DNA from: CBDFMR01 sp965249765
Lineage (GTDB): Bacteria; Bacteroidota; Bacteroidia; Chitinophagales; Saprospiraceae
DNA: 64,000 nt
Assembly (NCBI GenBank): GCA_965249765.1
Contig: CBDFMR010000005.1
Location: 1,922,001-1,986,000 of the forward strand
Direction: 5' to 3'
Every line of letters begins with the position of its first letter. Position 1 is the stretch's first letter. The translations under genes and the position numbers were made by a program. This document shows positions 1 to 8,571 of this stretch, in pieces. The notes below the pieces were generated by a model. That model had not been told where the DNA came from. It made no database searches and was given only the letters and a program-made list of their open reading frames with translations.

Positions 1-565
1 GTATTTGGTAACGTCGATGACTCCATCTCACGGCAATGAAGGATTACTTTTTGTTTTTTTCTCAGGAGCTATTGCGATTTGTGCTCTTATATTGCCGGGA
101 GTATCCGGGAGTTTTATCCTTTTGATGCTAGGCATGTATACCATTGTTATAGGTAACCTCAAAGGGTTGATTGAGTCCCCTTCTTCGAGCGAGATGATTC
201 TCATGTCAGTTTTTGCTCTGGGATGCTTGATAGGATTGATGACATTCTCGAGATTGGTTTCATGGACATTCATCAAGTATAAAAACGAAACTACAGCTTT
301 GTTGATAGGATTGATGATAGGATCGTTATTCAAGATCTGGCCATGGAGAATTGCTACAAAGATTCTAAATAAGGATACGAGTGAGATAATAACATCTTTT
401 AATTCTGATATGCTTTCATCGGATCACATTAAGATTCTCAGCGAGTCTAACGTTCTTCCTACAGCGTATTCTGGCGAGCCACATTTAATGCTTACGATAC
501 TCTCTTTTATCTTAGGCTTGGCCATCGTTTTGGTTTTGGGAAAAGGTCAAAGAAAACTTGACTGA
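1..565 (+). CDS. DUF368 (PopT-type) membrane protein, C-terminal part
   Basis: This is the 3' portion of a gene that starts before the window. The frame is open from base 2, and the TTG at position 5 is only an internal codon. About 187 residues are visible, with several hydrophobic segments. The stretch GAIAICALILPGVSGSFIL is the hallmark glycine/proline-rich repeat of DUF368 proteins. The C-terminal hydrophobic helix ends in a short basic tail (GKGQRKLD). Members of this family (PopT) are known to return polyprenyl phosphate across the cytoplasmic membrane for cell-wall synthesis. That role is transferred by family membership and is not visible here. The next gene, groEL, is convergent. Confidence 0.8.
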   Translation, partial: YLVTSMTPSHGNEGLLFVFFSGAIAICALILPGVSGSFILLMLGMYTIVIGNLKGLIESPSSSEMILMSVFALGCLIGLMTFSRLVSWTFIKYKNETTALLIGLMIGSLFKIWPWRIATKILNKDTSEIITSFNSDMLSSDHIKILSESNVLPTAYSGEPHLMLTILSFILGLAIVLVLGKGQRKLD

Positions 566-692
566 TTAGTCTGTTAAGGAGAATGTCCATTCAATAATTA
601 TAATTCAATAGGTAGCGGTGCTCTGCACTTTTGTGAGGATACAAATTTCTAAAGACGTTGAGTTAATCTAAGTCTATTATGAAATCAAAAGA

Positions 693-723
693 CAAAAAAA
701 GACCCACTCTTGCGAGTAGGTCT
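693..723 (-). terminator. Rho-independent terminator of groES-groEL
   Basis: On the minus strand, just past the groEL stop, the transcript can form a 10-bp stem AGACCTACTC/GAGTGGGTCT with a GCAA tetraloop and one G-U pair. A run of seven T follows. This is a canonical intrinsic terminator about 36 nt after the groEL stop. Confidence 0.85.
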
Positions 724-758
724 TTCCTTTTTTTGGGTTATAACTTGAGAAATCAATT

Positions 759-2393
759 CTACATCATTCCCGGCATTCCACCACCTGGAGGCATAGCAGG
801 CATTCCTGAATGCTCATCCGGCTTGTCATTGATGACACACTCGGTAGTCAACACCATCCCTGCGATAGATCCAGCGTTTTGAATGCCGACTCTAGTAACT
901 TTTGTAGGATCAATAACTCCTGATTTCTTCAAATCTTCATATTTATTGGTACGTGCATTGTAACCATGAGCGCCTTTGGCGTTGGCTACGGCTTGTAGTA
1001 CCACAGATCCATCAACACCCGCATTTTCTGAAATAATTCTCAGTGGAGCCTCGAGTGCCTTTACTACTATCTGTATTCCCATGTTCTCATCTTCGTTTAC
1101 CCCAGATACTTTAGCAAGAGCTTTGATTGCTCTTACAAGAGCTACACCACCACCAGGGACGATTCCTTCTTCTACAGCTGCACGAGTTGCATGAAGAGCA
1201 TCATCAACTCTGTCTTTCTTTTCTTTCATTTCGACCTCTGTTGCTGCTCCTACATAGAGCACGGCAACTCCACCTGACAACTTAGCTAATCTCTCTTGTA
1301 GCTTTTCTCTGTCATAGTCAGAAGTGGTAGTTTCAATCTGTTGCTTGATCTGATTTATACGACCATTGATTTCAGTTTTCTTTCCCTTACCATTGACGAT
1401 AGTTGTGTTGTCTTTGTCGATGGTAATTTTCTCTGCTTGTCCAAGATCTTTAATCTCAGTATTTTCTAGCTTATATCCTTTCTCTTCTGAGATCACAGTA
1501 CCTCCAGTCAAGATGGCAAGGTCTTCTAGCATAGCCTTTCTTCTATCCCCAAATCCAGGAGCTTTCACTGCCACTACCTTAAGGCCACCACGTAATCTGT
1601 TTACAACCAATACTCCGAGTGCTTGAGATTCTACATCCTCAGCGATGATAAGTAGTGGTCGACCAGCTTGAGCTGACTTTTCTAGTAGAGGAACGATATC
1701 CTGTACGTTAGAGATTTTTTTGTCATGGACAAGAATGAGTGGGTTTTCGTACTCCGTCTTCATATCCTCTGTATCAGTGATGAAGTAAGGAGAAAGATAA
1801 CCTCTGTCAAACTGCATACCGATTACCTCGTCTACATATGTATCTGTTCCTTTAGCTTCTTCTACAGTGATAACACCATCTTTGGTGACTCTTTTCATTG
1901 CATCAGCTATAAGTGCTCCGATCTCTTCATCGTTGTTTGCTGAGATAGATCCTACCTGCTGTATTTTCTTGAAGTCATTACCTATAACTTCGCTTTGCTT
2001 AGCGAGGCTAGAGACTACAGAGCCTACAGCTTTGTCAATACCTCTTTTAAGGTCCATAGGGTTGGCACCGGCAGCAACATATTTCATGCCCGCGGCTACC
2101 ATAGCCTGAGCAAGAACCGTGGCAGTCGTAGTACCATCACCTGCAGCATCTGCCGTACGTGACGCTACTTCCTTTACCAGCTGTGCTCCCATATTCTCAA
2201 CAGGATCCTCGAGTTCTACTTCTTTGGCAACAGTGACACCATCTTTGGTGATGACAGGTGCTCCAAAACTTTTCTGAATTATTACGTTTCTCCCTTTAGG
2301 TCCGAGAGTCACTTTTACTGCGTTGGTCAACGCATCAATGCCCGCTTTCAACTTGGCTCTGGCAATTGAATCAAAGCTAATTTCTTTAGCCAT
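759..2393 (-). CDS. groEL: Chaperonin GroEL (Hsp60)
   Basis: This is the large subunit of the cytosolic ATP-dependent folding chamber. The 544-residue length is normal for the family. It begins MAKEISFDSIARAKL and includes VTLGPKGRNVII and the ATP-site segment DGTTTATVLA. It ends in the Gly-Gly-Met tail GGGMPGMM that lines the cavity. Its groES partner lies 44 nt upstream on the same strand, so the two form a groES-groEL operon, ended by the hairpin at about 700. Single copy in this window. Confidence 0.98.
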   Translation of the reverse strand: MAKEISFDSIARAKLKAGIDALTNAVKVTLGPKGRNVIIQKSFGAPVITKDGVTVAKEVELEDPVENMGAQLVKEVASRTADAAGDGTTTATVLAQAMVAAGMKYVAAGANPMDLKRGIDKAVGSVVSSLAKQSEVIGNDFKKIQQVGSISANNDEEIGALIADAMKRVTKDGVITVEEAKGTDTYVDEVIGMQFDRGYLSPYFITDTEDMKTEYENPLILVHDKKISNVQDIVPLLEKSAQAGRPLLIIAEDVESQALGVLVVNRLRGGLKVVAVKAPGFGDRRKAMLEDLAILTGGTVISEEKGYKLENTEIKDLGQAEKITIDKDNTTIVNGKGKKTEINGRINQIKQQIETTTSDYDREKLQERLAKLSGGVAVLYVGAATEVEMKEKKDRVDDALHATRAAVEEGIVPGGGVALVRAIKALAKVSGVNEDENMGIQIVVKALEAPLRIISENAGVDGSVVLQAVANAKGAHGYNARTNKYEDLKKSGVIDPTKVTRVGIQNAGSIAGMVLTTECVINDKPDEHSGMPAMPPGGGMPGMM

Positions 2394-2437
2394 ATTATAT
2401 TCTATTTTTAAGATTAATCAATTAGGGTTAAAGTATA

Positions 2438-2710
2438 CTACTTGTCAAGGATGACTAGAATGTCGTCTTCTCTCATGATGAGATAGTCCGTTCCTTCGTA
2501 GTTGATCTCTTGTCCAGCATATTTACCATATAGGACGATGTCTTTTTTCTTAACGGACATTTCGTTTCCGTCTTTTCCTGGTCCTACTGCCACTATCTGA
2601 CCTCGTTGAGGTTTTTCTTTAGCGGTATCAGGAATGATAATACCACCTTTTGTCTTGGCGTTAGCGGGGGCAGGTTTCACGACCACTCTGTCATTGATAG
2701 GTTTCATCAT
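2438..2710 (-). CDS. groES: Co-chaperonin GroES (Hsp10)
   Basis: A 90-residue lid protein that caps the GroEL barrel. It has the usual start KPINDRVVVKPAPA, a mobile-loop region KTKGGIIIPDTAKEKP, and the C-terminal YLIMREDDILVIL strand. Length is normal (about 90-100 residues). Two Met codons stand in tandem at the start; the second (MKPIN) is the more usual start, shortening it by one residue. It is the first gene of the groES-groEL operon. A short imperfect inverted repeat lies about 157 nt upstream (see the regulatory entry). Confidence 0.97.
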   Translation of the reverse strand: MMKPINDRVVVKPAPANAKTKGGIIIPDTAKEKPQRGQIVAVGPGKDGNEMSVKKKDIVLYGKYAGQEINYEGTDYLIMREDDILVILDK

Positions 2711-2866
2711 AGCTCGTTAGTTATTTAATAATTTAGGTTAATATTAATATTACAATGTCTTACTAATCATTAGTCATGCCAACCCATATTTACTGACATT
2801 ATTACCCCTGATAATTCATTTTTGGCAGAGTCTACAAATGAGAGTCTTGATTTGTCAACGGACCAT

Positions 2867-2879
2867 TGCCATTCTGACA
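2867..2879 (-). promoter_or_regulatory. Imperfect inverted repeat upstream of groES
   Basis: Read on the minus strand, TGTCAGAATGGCA forms 5-bp arms (one mismatch) around a 3-bp centre, in the 210-bp gap between groES and secG. A stress operator or promoter element is possible by position alone. No CIRCE element (the HrcA operator) was seen, so the heat control of this operon is not explained by that route. Confidence 0.25.
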
Positions 2880-2921
2880 TAAAAAGTCCCTACCATGGCA
2901 GAGATGGTTCTCGCTTAAAAT

Positions 2922-3197
2922 TTAGAATAATCCTTTCTCGGATTCGAGAATAGGTCCAGCATCACCACCACCACTTACAACAATAGCTGTGATGATACAT
3001 AATACAAACAGGGTAATGGCTAATCCCCATGTCAATTTTTCTACAAAATCTGTTGACCGTGCGGCTCCAAGCATCTGACTCGCACCAGCTCCTCCGAATG
3101 TAGAATCAACGCCTCCTCCCTTGGGATTCTGTATAAGTACAACCAGTGTAAGTAGAACACAAACAATGGCAATAAGTATCGTTAGTAATGTGATCAA
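2922..3197 (-). CDS. secG: Preprotein translocase subunit SecG
   Basis: A small accessory subunit of the SecYEG channel in the cytoplasmic membrane. Of its 91 residues, one membrane helix lies at about 2-22 and a second at about 56-78. Between them is the typical cytoplasmic loop QNPKGGGVDSTFGGAGASQMLGAARSTDFVEKLTW, part of which matches the family signature. It starts only 6 nt after the stop of the lysine-rich 433-aa gene, so the two are probably co-transcribed. Confidence 0.93.
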   Translation of the reverse strand: MITLLTILIAIVCVLLTLVVLIQNPKGGGVDSTFGGAGASQMLGAARSTDFVEKLTWGLAITLFVLCIITAIVVSGGGDAGPILESEKGLF

Positions 3198-3203
3198 AAT
3201 TCT

Positions 3204-4505
3204 TTACTTTTTATTTTTTAAACTCCGAATTTTCGCTGCAAAGAAAGAACTTTTTTTGGGAATAATCAAGCTGAGTTTTTTATACATCTTGATGGCCTTC
3301 TTTCTCTTGCCTTGCCGTTCTAGTAATTGTGCCAATGATTCTGATACTATGGCACCAGATTTCTTGACACTTATACTTTCCGCTTTGTTCTTGCCTACTT
3401 TCTTTTTCTTTTTTTTCTTTGGCGTAGATGCCTTCTTTGGACTCTTCTCTTCCTTGGTCAATGGTTTCATATCAAGAAGCCATTCCGAATAGCTTTCTGT
3501 TGTTTTTTTCTTAGCTGGTTTACTCTTGAGAGGCGAAATACTTTGCTTTACCGATGGTGTCTTGGACTTTACTGTATTCCGTCGCTGTGACGTTGATGTG
3601 CTCTTTTTTTGAGGAGAACTCTTGGATGTTGATGCTTTTGATTTTACCAATTTTGGAATATCCTCTCTTACTGATTTTGTTTCTTGAGGTTTCATCGTAC
3701 TGGTTTTTTTTCCTGAGGTATTGGATTTTACGGAAGAAGTCGATCGTGTCGATTTACGCACTGGTGTCTTTTGTACCACAGACTTGACTTTGGTACTTGT
3801 CTTTCTTCTTGTCGTCGTGCGCGAAGGCGATTTCGTTGCAACTGTAGGTTTCCTTGTCCGTCTAGATTTTGCCGCTGTTGTCTTATTTGTTGAGGACTTC
3901 CTTGTAGTAGAAGCTGCGGCTGTTTTTTTAGTAGTGATTTTCTTGGTTGGCGTTTTTTTAATCATAGGATTGGAGATCACAGGTTTTCTGGTGACGCGTT
4001 TTTTTACAGGAGCTTTTACTCTAGGAGTAGGTTTGGCTACAGAAGCTTTGACTTTTTTAACTGCTGGTTTCGGTTTAAGAGTAGTAGCCTTAGTGGCGGG
4101 TGTATAACGCCTACGGGTAGTAGTTGTTTTTTTAATCGCTGCTGAAGATTTTGTTGGCTTTGGTCCAGATTTTCTTTTCTTTTTAATAGTAACCTTCTTG
4201 TATTGGACCGATCCCTGGCTATCTGTTACTTGAGGGGTAGGCTTCTTTTTTGCTGGGCCCCTTCTAGTCTTGACGGGTTTGTGTAATAATTCTTGGAGCA
4301 TAATTCTGTCATTGGTTGAGGATGCTGCGTTATAAATTTGCTCCAAGTCAGTAGAATCGCTACCGATGACTGCTTTTTTTGCCAGCAGCATTTTCCAATT
4401 TTGACAGAATGGATTTTGAGCTACTTTTCTCTGTAGTTGAGTAAGAGATATTTCTCTGATTCGGCTGAGGTCGGCGAGATAGTAGTGAAGTGCTTGTACT
4501 TTCAT
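3204..4505 (-). CDS. Histone H1-like Lys/Thr/Ser-rich protein with flanking helical domains
   Basis: A 433-residue protein with three parts. Residues 1-80 form an acidic/neutral helical domain (YYLADLSRIREISL, then QNPFCQNWKMLLAKKA). Residues about 85-375 are extremely rich in Lys, Thr, Ser, Pro and Arg with repeats such as TTKKTAAASTTRK, resembling eukaryotic histone H1 tails or AlgP-like proteins. Residues about 385-433 form a TPR-like helix pair (SESLAQLLERQGKRKKAIKMYKKL). The end domains look like a protein-interaction scaffold conserved in Bacteroidota, and the expanded basic middle suggests nucleic-acid binding. No enzymatic motif is seen. It lies immediately upstream of secG. Function unknown. 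Confidence 0.75.
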   Translation of the reverse strand: MKVQALHYYLADLSRIREISLTQLQRKVAQNPFCQNWKMLLAKKAVIGSDSTDLEQIYNAASSTNDRIMLQELLHKPVKTRRGPAKKKPTPQVTDSQGSVQYKKVTIKKKRKSGPKPTKSSAAIKKTTTTRRRYTPATKATTLKPKPAVKKVKASVAKPTPRVKAPVKKRVTRKPVISNPMIKKTPTKKITTKKTAAASTTRKSSTNKTTAAKSRRTRKPTVATKSPSRTTTRRKTSTKVKSVVQKTPVRKSTRSTSSVKSNTSGKKTSTMKPQETKSVREDIPKLVKSKASTSKSSPQKKSTSTSQRRNTVKSKTPSVKQSISPLKSKPAKKKTTESYSEWLLDMKPLTKEEKSPKKASTPKKKKKKKVGKNKAESISVKKSGAIVSESLAQLLERQGKRKKAIKMYKKLSLIIPKKSSFFAAKIRSLKNKK

Positions 4506-4564
4506 AAAATATGATTATCAAGAGCAAAGATACATTACTCAACAATATGCTGAAAGCTAAACGA

Positions 4565-4912
4565 TCACTTCTTCTTTTTCTTACTCCTGGTCGCCATTGG
4601 GTTGAACTCCAGGCACTTATCTATCCAAAACTCAAGGTCAACGTCATTTTCGATACCTGGCATCTCCACAAACGCATATCTCTTCATGAGCCTACCACCA
4701 TGTACCATTTTGTCTGCCCAAGGCCTTTGGATATATTCCTCTACATTATTGGGGTCAAGTCTTGCCATAAGACCGCCTTTGTACGTTCCAAAACACATTT
4801 TTTCGTCTACCATGAAGCAGATCCCTCCAAACATCCGAATTTCTCGCCATTGGATGTTTTTAACTATAAAGACGTTTCTCATTCTTTCTAAAAGTATATC
4901 GATCTCGTTCAT
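4565..4912 (-). CDS. TfoX N-terminal domain protein
   Basis: A 115-residue protein consisting of a TfoX/Sxy N-terminal domain. The segment MFGGICFMVDEKMCFGTYKGGLMARL is diagnostic of the family. The tail TRSKKKKK is very basic. In gamma-proteobacteria TfoX drives competence genes, but short one-domain versions are common elsewhere and have no assigned role, so no competence function is claimed. The gene stands alone between the lysine-rich protein gene and the broken sigma-factor gene. Confidence 0.8.
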   Translation of the reverse strand: MNEIDILLERMRNVFIVKNIQWREIRMFGGICFMVDEKMCFGTYKGGLMARLDPNNVEEYIQRPWADKMVHGGRLMKRYAFVEMPGIENDVDLEFWIDKCLEFNPMATRSKKKKK

Positions 4913-4961
4913 CTAAATCACTTTATTGATTTGAAATTACGAAAGATCCTTAGTATTTGAC

Positions 4962-6224
4962 TCATGATATTTTCTTTGATTTGAGGGCAATGAATTTCTG
5001 TTTTTTTCTATCAAGGTATTTTTTTTCTTGATGGTTGCTTACGGAGGAGGTGGCATCATCCAGACTCAAGATGGCTTCATCTACCTTGCCGGCTTTAAAG
5101 TTGAGCTCGGCTAGGGTACCATGATAGAGGTGCTCTCTCTGCTTAAGGTCTAGAGGGTCGATGTTTTCAAGTGCCAACAGTGCGTCAGAATATATGTTGA
5201 GTTCCAGCATAACATATGCTTGATTGAGCTTATTCATGGCTGAGGGTTTGATAGCTTCAATTTTATTGTACCACTCAAGGATTTGTTTCCAATTAGTTTC
5301 TGAGTAGGATTTTGCCTTAAGATGTTCGCTGGCAATCGCTGCTTCGTAATGATAGACCGAGAAGAGTTCTGTATCACTGACTCTAGTCATGGCCCTATGC
5401 CCGAGTTCTATCAATGGGAAATACCACAATGATCGATCTTAATTCTTGAGATTGATGATATTCCCATCTAGTGAGATCTTACTTTCTAGCCTCGAGGATT
5501 GAAAACACATCAGTCCCAGAAGGGCATAGACCTGAGGCAGGCGATACATCTTACGTTTGAGAAGAATCTGACATAACCTCAGTTCCTCACCACATAAATC
5601 CTCACGAATAATTTTGTCCTTTTGATTGGAGTGAAAACCTTCATTAAATATTAGGTAAATGCTGTTAAGCACACGGTCAACTCGCTCTACTGTTTGATAC
5701 TTATCAGGAACTGTAAATTTTATATTGTAGGTTTTGATCTCTTTACGCGCTCTGGCCAGTCTTTTTTTTATTGTCTCCACATTCAGAAGTAAAGCACTTG
5801 CTATTTCTTTAGTGCCAAATCCTGCGACAGTTTTCAATGCAAAGCTTATTTGATCTTGAGGCTTGAGTGATGGATTACATGACGTGAAGATCATTCTGAG
5901 TTGACTATCCTCGATCTCATGCTCCAAAAATAGGTCATCCATGGCTACTACCGCAGGGCTTCGGAGCAACTTGCCCGATCTTTCTTTTTCGGCTTTTATC
6001 TTTCTCAGGAGGTCAATGGCCCTATTCTTGGCAGACAGGGTAAGCCATGCTTCAGGATTATCGGGTATGCGCTTTCTCCATTTTAATGATGCATTGTAGA
6101 ACGAATCTTGTACAGCATCCTCGATGGTTTCAAGATGCGCTAAACCAAATATCCGAGTAAGAACCGAGACCATCTTTCCATAATGGTGTCTGAAAAGAAG
6201 GTATATAAGTCCATTATCGGTCAC
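4962..6224 (-). pseudogene. ECF42-type RNA polymerase sigma factor, split by an in-frame TAA
   Basis: Two open segments (5439-6224 and 4962-5429) lie in the same frame, separated only by the TAA at 5439-5441. Joined, they give a protein of about 420 residues with sigma-70 regions 2 and 4 (DAVQDSFYNASLKW; FGTKEIASALLLNVETIKKRLARARKEI) followed by the long TPR-type C-terminal extension typical of group ECF42. The stop sits where the family has a glutamine before the conserved DRSLW motif, so a single CAA-to-TAA change explains it. The ATG overlaps the stop of the YCII-like partner by 4 nt, as is usual for this sigma/DGPF pair. A truncated product would keep the DNA-binding regions but lose the extension. 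Confidence 0.85.
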
Positions 6225-6568
6225 TGGTCAAATACGACAGTTTCTCGGATTTCCACAGTACCTCCTTTGCCGAAGTCAGGATAATCTTGAGCTATCTCCG
6301 ACACTTCATCCATACTATTTGCCTTAATGACATAGTATCCGCCCACCATTTCTTTGACTTCAGTAGAGATGCGGTCAGTGGTCACTCGGTCAGGCCCAGA
6401 GATGTATCTAGCCTCAGCATGAAGGGCTTGACCATCAACTACAATTCCGGCTTGTTCCATCTTGCCGTGCTAGGCCCACCATTTGCCCATACGACTTTGC
6501 ATTTCGTCAGGAGATAAACCCATCTCACCATAGTCCTTGCTAATAAAGATCATCATAAATTTTTTCAT
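6221..6568 (-). pseudogene. YCII/DGPF-family protein broken by an in-frame TAG
   Basis: Reading from the ATG at 6568 gives MKKFMMIFISKDYGEMGLSP and continues to GKWWA, then TAG at 6470-6472, then HGKMEQAGIVVDG in the same frame to 6221. The complete reading is 115 residues, normal for YCII-related (DGPF) proteins. The family normally has Trp at the stop position (KW.AW), so TGG-to-TAG is the likely change. An ATG 10 nt after the stop could restart a 79-residue product lacking the first strand. DGPF proteins are the usual neighbours of ECF42 sigma factors; their role is not well defined. Confidence 0.8.
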
Positions 6569-6621
6569 AACTATTGTTTTAAGGTATTAAAAACATTAAA
6601 CTAGGTTTCCTCCCCATTGAC

Positions 6622-7095
6622 TTATAATACAAGCCATTGTACCAAGCTTACAAGCCAATAACCTCCATTTACCAAAACATATGCAATTCCATTCTTCTCC
6701 CATATAGCGGTAGAACCTATAAATGACAAAGCAAAAGCTAAGAAAGCGATAAGTAATCCATGGGTCAATCCATGACTCCACGTAGTGAAATTTCCTCCGA
6801 AATTGTTCATGAATGCCTGTACAGATTCTGTTTTGAATGCCTCAATATCTGGTCCTGTCAATGCAAGCACATGGGTTTGATGGACTGTGACGACAAATAC
6901 ACCGAAGGCGAGCAAGAAATTAAGTATGAGACTCAAGACAAACTGATAAGGACGTGGAGGCGTATTAAAACTTTCATCAGACATGCCTACACTTGCTTGC
7001 CATTTCTTACCGAAAATTTTTGGATGATACCATACAAAGGCAATGATCATTGGTATAAACGCACAAGCAATTATTACTGGAATATTAGGTAGCAT
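6622..7095 (-). CDS. DUF1761 membrane protein
   Basis: A 157-residue integral membrane protein with about four hydrophobic helices (near residues 5-22, 52-72, 110-130 and 138-156). The N-terminal motif FVWYHPKIFGKKWQASVGMS and the later GLTHGLLIAF are characteristic of DUF1761. No biochemical function is established for the family. It may share a promoter with the downstream YCII/sigma pair, as all read leftward with short gaps. Confidence 0.82.
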   Translation of the reverse strand: MLPNIPVIIACAFIPMIIAFVWYHPKIFGKKWQASVGMSDESFNTPPRPYQFVLSLILNFLLAFGVFVVTVHQTHVLALTGPDIEAFKTESVQAFMNNFGGNFTTWSHGLTHGLLIAFLAFALSFIGSTAIWEKNGIAYVLVNGGYWLVSLVQWLVL

Positions 7096-7292
7096 CTTTT
7101 ATAGGTTTTGAATATTACTATTGGTATAAACTTTAAGGTTATTGATATTTATTAACCTTATTACGAATCCAAATTCATTGGAGGGGACAATTATTCGATT
7201 TTTTTAATTCGCCCTATACCATGATGGGAGATAAAAAATGATTTTCAATCATTACTCGGTGGTAAAGGTCCCTGATTTGATGTACTTTCTCT

Positions 7293-7300
7293 TAACTTTG
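7293..7300 (+). promoter_or_regulatory. Possible Bacteroidota -7 element before fahA
   Basis: TAACTTTG fits the TAnnTTTG consensus used by the main sigma factor of Bacteroidota and ends 23 nt before the fahA ATG. No TTTG lies at the expected -33 distance (the nearest is 13 nt upstream), so support is weak. Confidence 0.3.
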
Positions 7301-7323
7301 TCGTCCAACCCAATTGCAAGATT

Positions 7324-8571
7324 ATGGCTAAAAATCTAAAGTGTTTTATCCCAGGTACTGAAGATTCTGACTTTTCAATTTATAATATTCCTTTCGGCAT
7401 ATTTTCTACAAAAAAAAAGTCACACAGAGTAGGTTCTGCTATTGGAGACTATATTATAGATCTAGTAGTTTTGTCTAATCTTGGATGTTTCGACGGAATA
7501 GATATTGACGCAAAAGTCTTTTCTCAATCAAGTCTCAATGATTTTATATCATCAGGTAAATCGAAGACCAAAAGAGTACGAAAGAAAATTCAGTCCTTGC
7601 TATCTGACAAAAATTCCCCTATCAAAGGACGACGAGGGTTATTGGTAAAAAAATCAGATGCCAAGATGCATATGCCAGTTGAGGTAGGTGATTATACAGA
7701 TTTCTATTCTAGTATTGAGCATGCGACGAATGTGGGAGTCATGTTTCGTGATCCTAAGAATGCACTTTTACCCAACTGGAGACATATACCTGTGGGATAC
7801 CACGGAAGGGCTTCATCGATTGTTGTGTCTGGTACCAATATCCGAAGACCCCAAGGACAGACACTTCCCAAAGGAGCCAAAATTCCTGTTTATGGCCCAA
7901 GCAAGAGATTGGACTTTGAACTTGAGATGGCATTCATCATCGGAAAGGAGAATAAATTGGGAAATCCGATTAGTGCGGACAAAGCCAATGACCATATATT
8001 TGGAATGGTACTTTTTAATGATTGGTCGGCACGAGATATCCAGAAGTGGGAGTATGTACCTCTAGGACCTTTCTTAGGGAAAAACTTTGCTTCATCTGTA
8101 TCGCCGTGGGTAGTAACTATGGAGGCGTTGGAAATATTCAAAGTTAGAGGACCCAAGCAGGAACCAAAGGTCCTTCCTTATCTCAGAACGACAGGTCTTA
8201 ATAATTATAATATCAATCTGGAAGTAAGCATCAAGCCGAAAGGCGCCGATAAGACGGTTGTGAGTAGATCCAATTTTAAGTACATGTACTGGAATATGAG
8301 ACAGCAGCTGACTCATCATACGGTCAATGGATGTAATGTGAAAGTTGGTGATATGATGGCGTCGGGTACCATTAGTGGAAAAAATGAGTCATCGTATGGG
8401 AGTATGTTGGAGATTTCATGGGCTGGTACTAAACCTGTAAAGATGGATGATGGAAGTTCAAGAGTTTTTATTAATGATGGAGATACACTGTCTATGAGAG
8501 GGTATTGCGAGAAAGAGGGAAAGAGAGTGGGGTTTGGAGAAGTTGTAGGGACCGTATTACCCGTAAAATAA
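7324..8571 (+). CDS. fahA: Fumarylacetoacetase
   Basis: The last enzyme of tyrosine/homogentisate breakdown, cleaving 4-fumarylacetoacetate to fumarate and acetoacetate. Its 415 residues match the family length. It has the N-terminal FAH domain, then the catalytic core with DYTDFYSSIEHATNVGVMF (metal and substrate residues), PVGYHGRASSIVVSG, DFELEMAFIIGK and NDWSARDIQKWEY. The TAA stop overlaps the ATG of the next gene by one base (TAATG), so an aminotransferase is translationally coupled to it. The rest of the tyrosine pathway is not in this window. Confidence 0.95.
   Translation: MAKNLKCFIPGTEDSDFSIYNIPFGIFSTKKKSHRVGSAIGDYIIDLVVLSNLGCFDGIDIDAKVFSQSSLNDFISSGKSKTKRVRKKIQSLLSDKNSPIKGRRGLLVKKSDAKMHMPVEVGDYTDFYSSIEHATNVGVMFRDPKNALLPNWRHIPVGYHGRASSIVVSGTNIRRPQGQTLPKGAKIPVYGPSKRLDFELEMAFIIGKENKLGNPISADKANDHIFGMVLFNDWSARDIQKWEYVPLGPFLGKNFASSVSPWVVTMEALEIFKVRGPKQEPKVLPYLRTTGLNNYNINLEVSIKPKGADKTVVSRSNFKYMYWNMRQQLTHHTVNGCNVKVGDMMASGTISGKNESSYGSMLEISWAGTKPVKMDDGSSRVFINDGDTLSMRGYCEKEGKRVGFGEVVGTVLPVK

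Noticed and set aside
3721..4107. 128-codon plus-strand frame rich in Val, Leu and Phe
   Set aside because: Antisense to the Lys/Thr-rich core; its hydrophobic look arises from reading AAA/AAG and ACx codons backwards.
7276..7300. Full -33/-7 promoter for fahA
   Set aside because: The only nearby TTTG is 13 nt from the -7 box, shorter than the 19-20 nt expected, so only the -7 box is listed with low confidence.
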